From JAPHSX01 sp039714395 (GTDB lineage: Bacteria; Pseudomonadota; Gammaproteobacteria; Thiohalomonadales; Thiohalomonadaceae): a DNA stretch of 64,000 bases. The stretch spans positions 186,001 to 250,000 of the forward strand of contig JBDLJH010000001.1 of assembly GCA_039714395.1 (NCBI GenBank), read 5' to 3'. How positions within the stretch are numbered: the first letter of the stretch is position 1; each line of letters opens with the position of its first letter. Below the pieces are notes generated by a model. It had not been told where the DNA came from and searched no databases. It was given only the letters and a program-made list of their open reading frames with translations. Of this stretch, positions 43,502 to 51,244 are shown piece after piece. Both the position numbers and the translations under genes were made by a program.

Positions 43502-44755
43502 ATGTTTGTTACTGGAACGGGAACGGGTCAAGGAGCGAAAATTATCCAGCCGTTAAATAATGCTGCTCACCTGAGAGGTGTTGTGGTTTCGTCTGTATAT
43601 CTCTTTATAGCCATATTGTGGGCAGGTAGCGTCACTGCTGCACAACCCGATACCGTCGACAGCTTCCTGAAGCAGCATTGGAACCGGCCCCTGGCCGCTC
43701 AGGGGGATGCCCCGGAACATTTCTCTCCATTGGAAAAGTCGCTGGCACCGAAGGCTTGTGCAGCCTGCCATGCGCAGCAATACGATGACTGGCAAACCAC
43801 CCAGCACAGTCGCGCCATGGGGCCGGGCGTTCTGGGTCAGATGTTAGATATGGCACCGCAGGCATTGGATGAGCACCAAAGTTGTCTGCGCTGCCACGCC
43901 CCATTACAGGAGCAGGCGCAGGCACTGGTCAGTGAAATAAAAACGGCTACCGGTGGTATGCATCATCAGGGCCTCACCTGTGCAGGTTGCCATCTACGTG
44001 AGCGGACAGTCTTCGGTCCCATGCCACGTACCGGGCGTAGTGACACGGCAGGCTCAGGCCCTCATGGTGATTTTACCATCAGCTCAGCCTATGAAGATTC
44101 GCGCTTCTGTGCGGCTTGTCATCAGTTCGATGCAGATGGTTACGCCCTTAACGGCAAATTGTTGGAAAACACTTATCAGGAGTGGTCGGCGAGCCGGTAT
44201 GCCCGCGAGGGCCGTAGTTGCCAGTCGTGCCATATGCCAGATCGCCGCCACCTCTGGCGTGGCATCCACGACCCAGAGATGACCCGTCAGGGTGTAACGA
44301 TTTCATCTACCCCTCCTCGTAAAGAGGGAAAAGAAATCGATGCACGACTAGTACTGCGCAATAGCAACACCGGTCACCATTTTCCGACCTACGTCACCCC
44401 GCGTGTAGTGATGGCAATGTGGCAGGAAGATGCGCAGGGCAAGGTGATTGAGGTAACACGACGTGAGCTAATCATCGCTCGTCAGGTCTCGCCGGATCTG
44501 AGCCGGGAAGTGGCGGATACTCGCCTTGCGCCTGATAGCGAGGCCGTGCTGGCCTACCGGGTTCCCCGTCATCCCGATGCAACTCAACTCGTGTCAAATA
44601 TCCGTGTTGAGCCCGATTTTTTCTATATAGGTCTTTACCAATCCCTGTTGGCATTATCGCCACCGGAGCGCCGGGGCTCTGCACTTATACGCCAGGCACT
44701 GGCTACTTCTAAGGCATCGGCCTTTGATCTTCATTTAATTCAATATCCACTGTAA
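43502..44755 (+). CDS. pentaheme c-type cytochrome, exported
   Basis: From ATG 43502 the 417-residue product has a hydrophobic export signal (VVVSSVYLFIAILWAGSVTA, ending near residue 47) and five CxxCH heme-binding motifs: CAACH, CLRCH, CAGCH, CAACH and CQSCH, between residues about 85 and 250. The C-terminal 150 residues lack heme motifs and look beta-rich (EIDARLVLRNSNTGHHFPTY). The pattern resembles cytochrome c554-related multiheme proteins with a fused beta domain. It should act in periplasmic electron transfer; partner and substrate are unknown. The NPCAA genes follow after 80 bp. Confidence 0.88.
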   Translation: MFVTGTGTGQGAKIIQPLNNAAHLRGVVVSSVYLFIAILWAGSVTAAQPDTVDSFLKQHWNRPLAAQGDAPEHFSPLEKSLAPKACAACHAQQYDDWQTTQHSRAMGPGVLGQMLDMAPQALDEHQSCLRCHAPLQEQAQALVSEIKTATGGMHHQGLTCAGCHLRERTVFGPMPRTGRSDTAGSGPHGDFTISSAYEDSRFCAACHQFDADGYALNGKLLENTYQEWSASRYAREGRSCQSCHMPDRRHLWRGIHDPEMTRQGVTISSTPPRKEGKEIDARLVLRNSNTGHHFPTYVTPRVVMAMWQEDAQGKVIEVTRRELIIARQVSPDLSREVADTRLAPDSEAVLAYRVPRHPDATQLVSNIRVEPDFFYIGLYQSLLALSPPERRGSALIRQALATSKASAFDLHLIQYPL

Positions 44756-44835
44756 GGAATCGCCCTCTGTTGCGACTAAACAATAATCCCGCACGATATG
44801 CGTGCTGATTACAACCAACCGAGGAGTAACATCTG

Positions 44836-45126
44836 ATGAACAAAATGCCAATGGCCAAAAAAAGCCTCACCGTACTTGCCGGTGGAACCATGCTCGCACT
44901 CGCCATGACCAGTGCGCCTCTTTATGCCGCTAATCCTTGCGCTGCCGCAAACCCTTGCGAGGCCCAATCAATGATGATGAATCCCTGTGCGGCCAGCAAC
45001 CCCTGTGCAGCCAAGCATAAAATGAACCCCTGTGCGGCTAGTAACCCCTGCGCAGCCAGTAATCCCTGTGCGGCTAACAACCCCTGCGCAGCTAAGCAAA
45101 AGATGAACCCCTGTGCAGCTAAGTAG
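44836..45126 (+). CDS. exported NPCAA-repeat cysteine protein
   Basis: The 96-residue product has a Sec signal peptide (residues 1-31, ending SAPLYA) and a mature part made almost only of repeats: nine units of NPCAA (one is NPCEA) separated by one to five residues such as S, N, KHKM and KQKM. Its nine cysteines (35, 41, 51, 57, 66, 72, 78, 84, 93) are spaced 6, 9 or 10 apart. The mature protein has no aromatic residue. Metal or heme-assembly binding is possible but not shown; I know no characterised family. GAGGAG precedes the start. In frame, the repeat goes on past the TAG (LMNPCAAP...). Confidence 0.85.
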   Translation: MNKMPMAKKSLTVLAGGTMLALAMTSAPLYAANPCAAANPCEAQSMMMNPCAASNPCAAKHKMNPCAASNPCAASNPCAANNPCAAKQKMNPCAAK

Positions 45127-45398
45127 CTGATGAATCCTTGCGCAGCTCCCGCAAGCCAGGGTTTTAGCTGGAGTTGAGTTTATGGTTAATCGCCTCGCAT
45201 CCATCGCGGGGCAGGTTTGAGTCGGGCTCTCTGGATGTGAAATTACTTCGTCATTCAGGCGCCAGAGCGCATTGTTGCTATAGTCATTGATGTCGTTAAT
45301 GAAAATCACCTTGTAATAAACAGGGCACCATTAACAACAAAACCACCTATCCCGAATGGGATGAATGGAAACAACAATCTAGTAAGGGGAATAATCTG

Positions 45399-46106
45399 AT
45401 GAACAATATCCCATTTGCAAAAAAGAATCTCTCAGTGCTTGTCGCGGGAACAATTCTCTCGCTTGCGCTTAGCAGTGCACCTCTTCATGCCGCCAATCCC
45501 TGTGCGGCGATGAACCCCTGCGCAGCTAAACCGATGATGAATCCTTGCGCTGCAAAAAATCCCTGTGCAGCAAAACCCAAGATGAATCCGTGTGCCGCGA
45601 GAAATCCCTGTGCTGCCGGTTCTGCCATGGATGCCTCACTTGTTACCCGACCAAAAAACTACCGTCCCTACAAGGGAAACAAGAAAGAGTTGGTCGCCTA
45701 CGGTGAGGTGCTGTTCAATGATACCCGCCTCTCTGGCAACGGTCTGTCTTGCAGCAGCTGCCACACCAACTTCGCTGCTTACCAACCGACCTTCGCACAG
45801 CCCTATCCCCACTTTGTGCAGATGGCCAAAGATAATTACGGCCTGAATCAGGTCTATCTGGATGAGATGGTTCAACTCTGTATGGTAGGCCCTATGGCTG
45901 GTAAACCGTTGGCATGGGACTCCAAAGAACTGGCAGCACTCACCGCTTATGTCGCCATGCAGAAAAAAGGATTTAAACCCACTGGCGCAGCCAATCCGTG
46001 CGCGGCTAAACCGGCGATGAATCCGTGCGCGGCGAAAAACCCCTGTGCCGCTAAATCGAAGATGAATCCATGTGCCGCAAAAAATCCCTGCGCTGCGAAA
46101 CGCTAA
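45399..46106 (+). CDS. NPCAA-repeat protein with embedded cytochrome c domain
   Basis: The 235-residue exported protein is a paralogue of the previous one: the signal peptide is alike (AKKNLSVLVAGTILSLALSS) and ends in the same AANPCAA. Six NPCAA units fill residues 33-73. Then comes a class I-like cytochrome c domain (about 85-195) with one heme motif CSSCH (118-122) in GLSCSSCHTNF; a methionine of MVQLCMVGPMAG may be the distal ligand. Five more NPCAA units fill 199-233. The heme domain is thus framed by two repeat arrays. An AAGGGG precedes the ATG. The 272 bp before it hold no other gene that I can support. Confidence 0.88.
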   Translation: MNNIPFAKKNLSVLVAGTILSLALSSAPLHAANPCAAMNPCAAKPMMNPCAAKNPCAAKPKMNPCAARNPCAAGSAMDASLVTRPKNYRPYKGNKKELVAYGEVLFNDTRLSGNGLSCSSCHTNFAAYQPTFAQPYPHFVQMAKDNYGLNQVYLDEMVQLCMVGPMAGKPLAWDSKELAALTAYVAMQKKGFKPTGAANPCAAKPAMNPCAAKNPCAAKSKMNPCAAKNPCAAKR

Positions 46107-46126
46107 TCATTGATATTGAATCGTTG

Positions 46127-46140
46127 ACGGGGAGACCCGT
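46127..46140 (+). terminator. short hairpin after the NPCAA-cytochrome gene
   Basis: ACGGG and CCCGT pair around a GAGA tetraloop, followed by TTTCC. GTTGAC (46123-46128) and GTCAAC (46150-46155) form a wider inverted repeat around it. The T tract is short, so attenuation is as likely as full termination. Confidence 0.35.
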
Positions 46141-46172
46141 TTCCGCTCAGTCAACAAGGAGGGAGATTTATT

Positions 46173-46664
46173 ATGTCAACTAAACGTTCTATAAGAAATA
46201 TACCGGCGTTGCTATTTGTTGCTTCGGTGATGTTCTTTAGCGGTATAACGATGGCCGATAATCACGCCGATTACCCGGGAACTATCACGGTAAATACATC
46301 CGTTTCGTTCGACACCCTGGCGACACGTGTGGAACAGGCGGTTGCCAGTCACAAGATGGGGCTGGTTGCACAGGCAAGCGCCAGTCGAGGAGCGGCCAAA
46401 CGCGGGGTTAAGATCCCCGGCAATCTTGTATTGATGGTCTTTCGCAACGACTATGCCGTGCGCATGCTTAATGCCAGTGTTGCGGCCGGAATCGAAGCAC
46501 CATTACGAATTTATCTGACGGAAAACAGTGATGGAACCAGTAGTCTGACCTACCGCAAACCGAGTGTCGTGTTTGCCCCTTACGCCAACAGAGAGCTGGA
46601 TAAGATGGCCGCAGAACTGGATGCCATCTTTTCCAGGATCGTTGCCGATGCCACCCAGCAGTAA
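46173..46664 (+). CDS. DUF302 exported protein
   Basis: The 163-residue protein has a signal peptide (LLFVASVMFFSGITMA, cleaved near residue 28) and the DUF302 fold: VNTSVSFDTLATRVEQAVAS, then KIPGNLVLMVFRNDYAVRML and LRIYLTENSDGTSSLTYRKP. DUF302 proteins are often found with periplasmic redox and thiosulfate-related genes; their reaction is not established. AAGGAGGGAG lies upstream. It probably belongs to the same unit as the NPCAA genes. Confidence 0.88.
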   Translation: MSTKRSIRNIPALLFVASVMFFSGITMADNHADYPGTITVNTSVSFDTLATRVEQAVASHKMGLVAQASASRGAAKRGVKIPGNLVLMVFRNDYAVRMLNASVAAGIEAPLRIYLTENSDGTSSLTYRKPSVVFAPYANRELDKMAAELDAIFSRIVADATQQ

Positions 46665-46773
46665 AACAGTTACACCTCGTAACGTTCACTGGCCATCTTT
46701 GATCACGGCACTCGCGTTAATCGGCAGTGCCCTGGGTGTTCGATTTCGACCCTATCTTGGATTAAAAAATTGA
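46648..46773 (+). CDS. possible 41-residue membrane peptide
   Basis: ATG 46648 overlaps the end of the DUF302 gene by 17 bases, and the TGA at 46771-46773 ends one base before the next ATG. The product has a hydrophobic stretch (WPSLITALALIGSALGVRF) between basic ends. It fills the gap exactly, which suggests a coupled gene, but no Shine-Dalgarno is clear and the family is unknown. Confidence 0.35.
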   Translation: MPPSSKTVTPRNVHWPSLITALALIGSALGVRFRPYLGLKN

Positions 46774-46774
46774 T

Positions 46775-47503
46775 ATGAACGACAAAATATCCGCTGGTTT
46801 AACTATGCCTGAGACACGTGATCTGGACGCCGCTTCCCGGGTGGAAATGCTGGAGGCTGCGAAGGAGATCCGTGAATGTTATCGAGTACTGGAGAAGGCC
46901 GGATTAAACATCGTTGGCGAGGTGCTGCGTGGTCAGGGCGAGTTTGTCGAGCTTGAGCACTACCCCAACGATGATGTGCTGGATAACGAAACTCACTCCC
47001 AGTACTACTACCATGCTCATCGGCCGGAGTCGGGCGAGCATGGACACTTCCACACGTTTATTCGAGCTGGTGGGATGCCTCCGGGTCTGCAGGCTCAAAG
47101 TGAGTTACTGCTTAGCGAACCCTGGCCGGAGGGAGATGATGCCATCGGCCACCTCATCGGCATCTCTATGGATGCATGGGGTTATCCCATTGGGCTGTTT
47201 GCCACTAATCGTTGGGTGACTGGCGAGACCTGGTACCGGGCAGAGGATGCGATCAACATGCTGGGGCAATTTAAGATTGATCATGCCGGGCCATCGTGGC
47301 CGGTTAATCGCTGGATCAGTGCGATGTTGGTGTTGTTTGGTAAACATGCTGAGGTGCTGTTACGCCATCGTGATGCGGTTATCAACAGTTGGAAGGAGAG
47401 TCATCCCGACAGTGATGTGCTGGAAGATCGGGGGTTGGATATTACCGGCTATATTCCCATCTCTGTTGATGACTGGGCAAAGCAGCTGGAACTTGAAGCT
47501 TAA
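46775..47503 (+). CDS. histidine-rich protein of unknown function (DUF6969-like)
   Basis: The 242-residue soluble protein has a cluster YYYHAHRPESGEHGHFHTFI near residues 75-94, with five histidines in alternating positions, which looks like a metal site. DAWGYPIGLFATNRWVTGET and GPSWPVNRWISAMLVLFGKH are other well-formed segments. I believe it belongs to the family named DUF6969, but this needs a profile search. No signal peptide. It lies directly after the DUF302 gene and the possible small gene. Confidence 0.72.
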   Translation: MNDKISAGLTMPETRDLDAASRVEMLEAAKEIRECYRVLEKAGLNIVGEVLRGQGEFVELEHYPNDDVLDNETHSQYYYHAHRPESGEHGHFHTFIRAGGMPPGLQAQSELLLSEPWPEGDDAIGHLIGISMDAWGYPIGLFATNRWVTGETWYRAEDAINMLGQFKIDHAGPSWPVNRWISAMLVLFGKHAEVLLRHRDAVINSWKESHPDSDVLEDRGLDITGYIPISVDDWAKQLELEA

Positions 47504-47539
47504 GGGGGGAAGGGTGTTGCGGGAGGCAAAGTGATAGCG

Positions 47540-47597
47540 ACAGCATCGATGCTGTAACCATTCCCTCCTAGTTTAAAGACTACTAGTTTTAACTAGT
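47540..47597. promoter_or_regulatory. two dyads upstream of the glutamate-synthase-like gene
   Basis: ACAGCATCGATGCTGT (47540-47555) is a perfect 16-base palindrome. ACTAGTT and AACTAGT (47582-47597) form a second dyad with a two-base centre. Both lie in the 133-bp gap before the next operon, with AAGGA and ATG following. They are candidate operator sites or RNA hairpins. Confidence 0.4.
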
Positions 47598-47636
47598 CTG
47601 TGGCGATAGAACTCAATGAAAATATAAGGATGAGTT

Positions 47637-49310
47637 ATGTACGCGTGGTTCATGAAAGCGACCCTGATGACTCTGCTGCTAACGGCGGTCATCGCATCGT
47701 TCTGGCCGCCTGTGTTATGGGTGCTGGTTGTTGTCGTGCCACTGATCATGATGGGGCTCTACGACATGTTCCAGAGCCATCACACCATTCGACGTAATTT
47801 CCCCCTGTTCGGTCGAGGGCGCTGGTTTATGGAGACACTTCGTCCCTATATCCGTCAATACCTTGTGGAATCGGATACCGATGGTGCTCCGATCAATCGG
47901 ATGTTTCGCAGCATCGCCTATCAACGTGCCAAGAATGAATTGGAGAGTGTTCCCTTTGGTACCCGGGTAAATACCTACCGCACTGGCTATGAGTGGATAG
48001 GCCATTCGCTTTCTGCCCTCGACTCTTCTGAGGTGGGTCATGATTTACGTGTGAATGTGGGCGGCCCCGACTGTCTGCAACCTTATCTGGCTAGCATCCT
48101 TAATATCTCGGCGATGAGTTTTGGTGCGCTGAGTCAGAACGCCATACTGGCCCTGAATAGTGGTGCGAAACAGGGAGGCTTTGCCCACAACACCGGTGAG
48201 GGAGGACTCAGTCCACACCATCTGGAGAATGGTGGTGATTTGATCTGGCAGATCGGTACCGCGTACTTTGGATGCCGTGATGATAAGGGTGAGTTCTCTG
48301 CCGAGGCCTTCAGGGAGAAGGCAACGCTTGAGTCGGTACGGATGATTGAAATCAAACTCTCCCAGGGGGCCAAGCCGGGCCATGGCGGGATCCTGCCTGC
48401 GGATAAGAACACTCTCGAGATTGCAGAAATTCGTGGCGTAGAGGTCGGTACTCAGGTCAACTCACCCGCCACTCATAGCGCATTTGATTCACCCCTGGGG
48501 CTGATGAAGTTTGTTGCTCAATTGCGTGAACTCTCAGCAGGTAAGCCGGTTGGTTTTAAATTGGCTATCGGGCGTCCGAGTGAGTTTACGGCGATCTGCA
48601 AGGCGATGGTGGAGAGTGGCATTACACCAGATTTTATTACCGTAGATGGTGGTGAGGGTGGCACGGGCGCCGCACCGCTGGAGTACACCAACTCCATCGG
48701 TATGCCGCTGCGTGAGGCGCTGGCCTTTGTTAACGACAGTCTGACCGGATTTGGCCTGCGCCAACATATTCGCATCATTGCCTCCGGTAAGATCCTCACC
48801 GGTTTCCATCTGGTGAAGAATATGGCTCTGGGAGCAGACATGTGTAACAGCGCCCGAGGCATGATGATGGCTCTGGGCTGTGTTCACTCACTCACCTGTA
48901 ACAGTAACCAGTGCCCCTCCGGTGTGGCGACTCAGGATCCCAGGCTCTACCGTGGTCTGGTGGTGACGGATAAGGCGCAACGTGTGGCACAGTTTCATGC
49001 CAGGACCGTACAGGCCACGGCTGAGATTATCGCCTCGGCAGGTTTGCGGCACACCTCGGAACTTACTCGTACCCATATCTACCGACGTGTCAGTCAGCAC
49101 GATATTTTGCGTTATGACCAGTTATTCCCCTACCTCAAAGCTAGCTGCCTGTTGTCGGACAACATTCCTGAAGCGTTTGCACTTTACGTGCAGGAGGCGA
49201 GATCCGATAGCTTCATGCCGCGCTACTGCCTGACGAATATTGATAATGAGTGTCAGGAGGTTGAGGGTTGCGAATGCCCCGTGAAACCCGTTAAGGAGAC
49301 AATGCAATGA
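47637..49310 (+). CDS. membrane-anchored FMN glutamate-synthase-like protein
   Basis: The 557-residue product has two N-terminal hydrophobic helices (about 7-42) and then the FMN-binding TIM barrel of glutamate synthase: ILNISAMSFGALSQNAILAL, GEGGLSPHH, KPGHGGILPADKNT, TVDGGEGGTGAAPLEY. The iron-sulfur ligands are in CNSNQCPSGVATQDP. A cysteine-rich tail (NECQEVEGCECPVKP) is unusual. There is no amidotransferase domain, so ammonia-forming glutaminase activity is absent. AAGGA lies six bases before the ATG. Such proteins occur with TPP enzymes and aldehyde dehydrogenases; the substrate is not known. It overlaps the next gene by ATGA. Confidence 0.9.
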   Translation: MYAWFMKATLMTLLLTAVIASFWPPVLWVLVVVVPLIMMGLYDMFQSHHTIRRNFPLFGRGRWFMETLRPYIRQYLVESDTDGAPINRMFRSIAYQRAKNELESVPFGTRVNTYRTGYEWIGHSLSALDSSEVGHDLRVNVGGPDCLQPYLASILNISAMSFGALSQNAILALNSGAKQGGFAHNTGEGGLSPHHLENGGDLIWQIGTAYFGCRDDKGEFSAEAFREKATLESVRMIEIKLSQGAKPGHGGILPADKNTLEIAEIRGVEVGTQVNSPATHSAFDSPLGLMKFVAQLRELSAGKPVGFKLAIGRPSEFTAICKAMVESGITPDFITVDGGEGGTGAAPLEYTNSIGMPLREALAFVNDSLTGFGLRQHIRIIASGKILTGFHLVKNMALGADMCNSARGMMMALGCVHSLTCNSNQCPSGVATQDPRLYRGLVVTDKAQRVAQFHARTVQATAEIIASAGLRHTSELTRTHIYRRVSQHDILRYDQLFPYLKASCLLSDNIPEAFALYVQEARSDSFMPRYCLTNIDNECQEVEGCECPVKPVKETMQ

Positions 49311-50995
49311 AGGCATCTGATCTTTTTGTTCAAGCATTGGAAGCCGAGGGAGTGGAATATATTTTTGGTATTCCAGGTGAGGAGAATCTCGATTTTCTTA
49401 ACTCACTTAATGGCTCCTCGATTCGACTTATTTTGACACGTCATGAACAGGCGGCAGGATTTATGGCAGCCACCTATGGTCGTCTGACGGGTAAGACGGG
49501 TGTCTGTCTCTCAACCCTAGGCCCGGGGGCAACCAACCTGGTAACCGCTGCCGCCTATGCTCAACTCGGTGCGATGCCGATGATGATGATCACCGGACAG
49601 AAACCGATCAAGGCGAGCAAGCAGGGTGAGTTTCAGATCGTCGATGTGGTCGACATGATGCGGCCGTTGACCAAATACACACGTCAAATCAGCAGCGCGC
49701 ACAACATTCCTGCCCGAGTACGTGAGGCATTTCGCCTGGCTGAGGATGAGCGTCCCGGGGCCGTCCATCTTGAACTGCCGGAAGATATCGCACGAGACCA
49801 GACCGATGCCCCTGTTATTATACGAAGCCATTTTGAAAATCCTCGTGCGAGCAAGTTATCTATCTCCAGTACGGTGGCGATGATTGAGGCGGCAAAATAT
49901 CCCCTGCTACTGGTGGGAGCAGGTGCCAACCGGCGACACACCTGTGATGTTCTCACGGCCTTTATTGATAAGACCGGCATTCCCTTCTTTAGCACACAGA
50001 TGGGAAAGGGTGTGGTTGATGAACGTCATCCCCTGTTTCTGGGTAATGCCACCCTCTCGGGTGAAGATTATCTGCACCGTGCAATTGAAGCGGCCGATCT
50101 GATCATCAATGTTGGTCATGATGTGGTGGAGAAACCTCCCTTTATCATGGGTGAGGATTACGATGACCGTTGTGACGTGAATTTTGATGGTGCGGGCTAT
50201 TGTGGCAGTGCCAATGTGATCCACATTAATTACATCACCGCCGCCGTCGATGCGGTTTACCATCCTCAACAAGGGGTGATTGGTGATATTGCGGATAGCA
50301 TGCAACGATTGACCACGGCTGTTCGCGTTCAGGAACAGTGGAACTTCTCACGTTTTATGGAGGTAAAGGGTCACCTTGAACGTCATTTGAATGACGTGGT
50401 TGGTGATGAAAATTTTCCGGTTTACCCACAGCGTCTGGTGGCCGATGTACGCAAGGTAATGCCTGATGATGGCATCATTGCATTGGATAATGGTGTCTAT
50501 AAAATCTGGTTTGCCCGTAACTACAAGGCACACCAACCCAATACCGTGTTGCTCGATAATGCACTAGCCACCATGGGGGCTGGACTACCCTCGGCGATAG
50601 CCGCCAAGATCGTTAACCCACAACGCAGAGTGATGGCAATCTGTGGTGATGGGGGCTTCATGATGAACTCCCAGGAGATGGAGACCGCAGTACGGCTAGA
50701 GTTGAATTTGGTGGTATTAATCCTGCGCGACAACGCCTACGGCATGATCAAATGGAAACAGGCCAATATGGGCTTTGATGACTTCGGTCTCGATTACGGC
50801 AATCCCGATTTTGTTCAGTATGCCAACAGCTATGGGGCCAGTGGACATCGTCTGAAATCGACAGCCGACCTTGTGCCGCTTCTTGAGAAGTGCTTTGCCA
50901 CGCCGGGAGTACATCTGGTGGAGGTGCCGGTGGATTACAGTCATAACGACCGTATTCTTAATCGAGAAATCAAAGAACATAGCCGTACCATTTAG
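49307..50995 (+). CDS. TPP-dependent acetolactate-synthase-like enzyme
   Basis: The 562-residue protein has the three domains of the pyruvate oxidase/acetolactate synthase family. The catalytic glutamate lies in LTRHEQAAGFMAATYGRLTG near residue 51, the central domain has PLLLVGAGANRRHTCDVLTA, and the TPP motif is ICGDGGFMMNSQEMETA...LRDNAYG near 450. No regulatory subunit gene follows, so anabolic acetolactate synthase (IlvB) is less likely than a catabolic or 2-oxoacid decarboxylating role. It is coupled to the FMN protein by a 4-base overlap and precedes a truncated aldehyde dehydrogenase, which suggests the enzyme once handed an aldehyde to it. Confidence 0.88.
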   Translation: MKASDLFVQALEAEGVEYIFGIPGEENLDFLNSLNGSSIRLILTRHEQAAGFMAATYGRLTGKTGVCLSTLGPGATNLVTAAAYAQLGAMPMMMITGQKPIKASKQGEFQIVDVVDMMRPLTKYTRQISSAHNIPARVREAFRLAEDERPGAVHLELPEDIARDQTDAPVIIRSHFENPRASKLSISSTVAMIEAAKYPLLLVGAGANRRHTCDVLTAFIDKTGIPFFSTQMGKGVVDERHPLFLGNATLSGEDYLHRAIEAADLIINVGHDVVEKPPFIMGEDYDDRCDVNFDGAGYCGSANVIHINYITAAVDAVYHPQQGVIGDIADSMQRLTTAVRVQEQWNFSRFMEVKGHLERHLNDVVGDENFPVYPQRLVADVRKVMPDDGIIALDNGVYKIWFARNYKAHQPNTVLLDNALATMGAGLPSAIAAKIVNPQRRVMAICGDGGFMMNSQEMETAVRLELNLVVLILRDNAYGMIKWKQANMGFDDFGLDYGNPDFVQYANSYGASGHRLKSTADLVPLLEKCFATPGVHLVEVPVDYSHNDRILNREIKEHSRTI

Positions 50996-51004
50996 GAGAC
51001 ACTG

Positions 51005-51145
51005 ATGTCCCAACAATTCACCTTAATGATTGCCGGCGACAGCGCTGCTACAGGAACAATTGAGATTGCGGCACCGTTTGATCTCCCCCCTGTTGCCACT
51101 ATCAAGACCTGCGGTGCAGATTCAGAAGATGGTTGTAATGGATGA
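51005..51145 (+). pseudogene. aldehyde dehydrogenase, N-terminal remnant
   Basis: ATG 51005 follows AGGAGAC at the end of the TPP-enzyme gene. The 46-residue frame reads FTLMIAGDSAATGTIEIAAP and PFDLPPVATIKTCGAD, resembling the first 40 residues of NAD-dependent aldehyde dehydrogenases (IAG...GTIEV..PFDG..VATV). It then ends SEDGCNG and a stop. No further dehydrogenase sequence (glutamate or cysteine active sites) follows in any frame before the sigma factor gene. It is best read as the leftover of a deleted gene, or less likely a new small gene. Confidence 0.55.
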
Positions 51146-51196
51146 CAGATACTGATGATCGTTCTTACTCACAAATCCCATAAGTACCGTCTGACT

Positions 51197-51233
51197 CCCG
51201 ACTGGGTTACAGTAGTCGCCATAATAAGTCGGG
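51197..51233. promoter_or_regulatory. inverted repeat before the second sigma factor gene
   Basis: CCCGACT (51197-51203) and AGTCGGG (51227-51233) are perfect inverted copies 23 bases apart, ending 11 bases before ATG 51245. If transcribed, the stem would sit next to the ribosome binding region; otherwise it could be an operator. Confidence 0.35.
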
Positions 51234-51244
51234 GGCTAAAGGGA

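Noticed and set aside
44968..45309. Minus-strand frame of 113 codons opposite the first NPCAA gene
   Set aside because: Its repeats (GVTSRTGV-like) are only the antisense of the NPCAA array; no Shine-Dalgarno, and the sense strand has a signal peptide and proper spacing.
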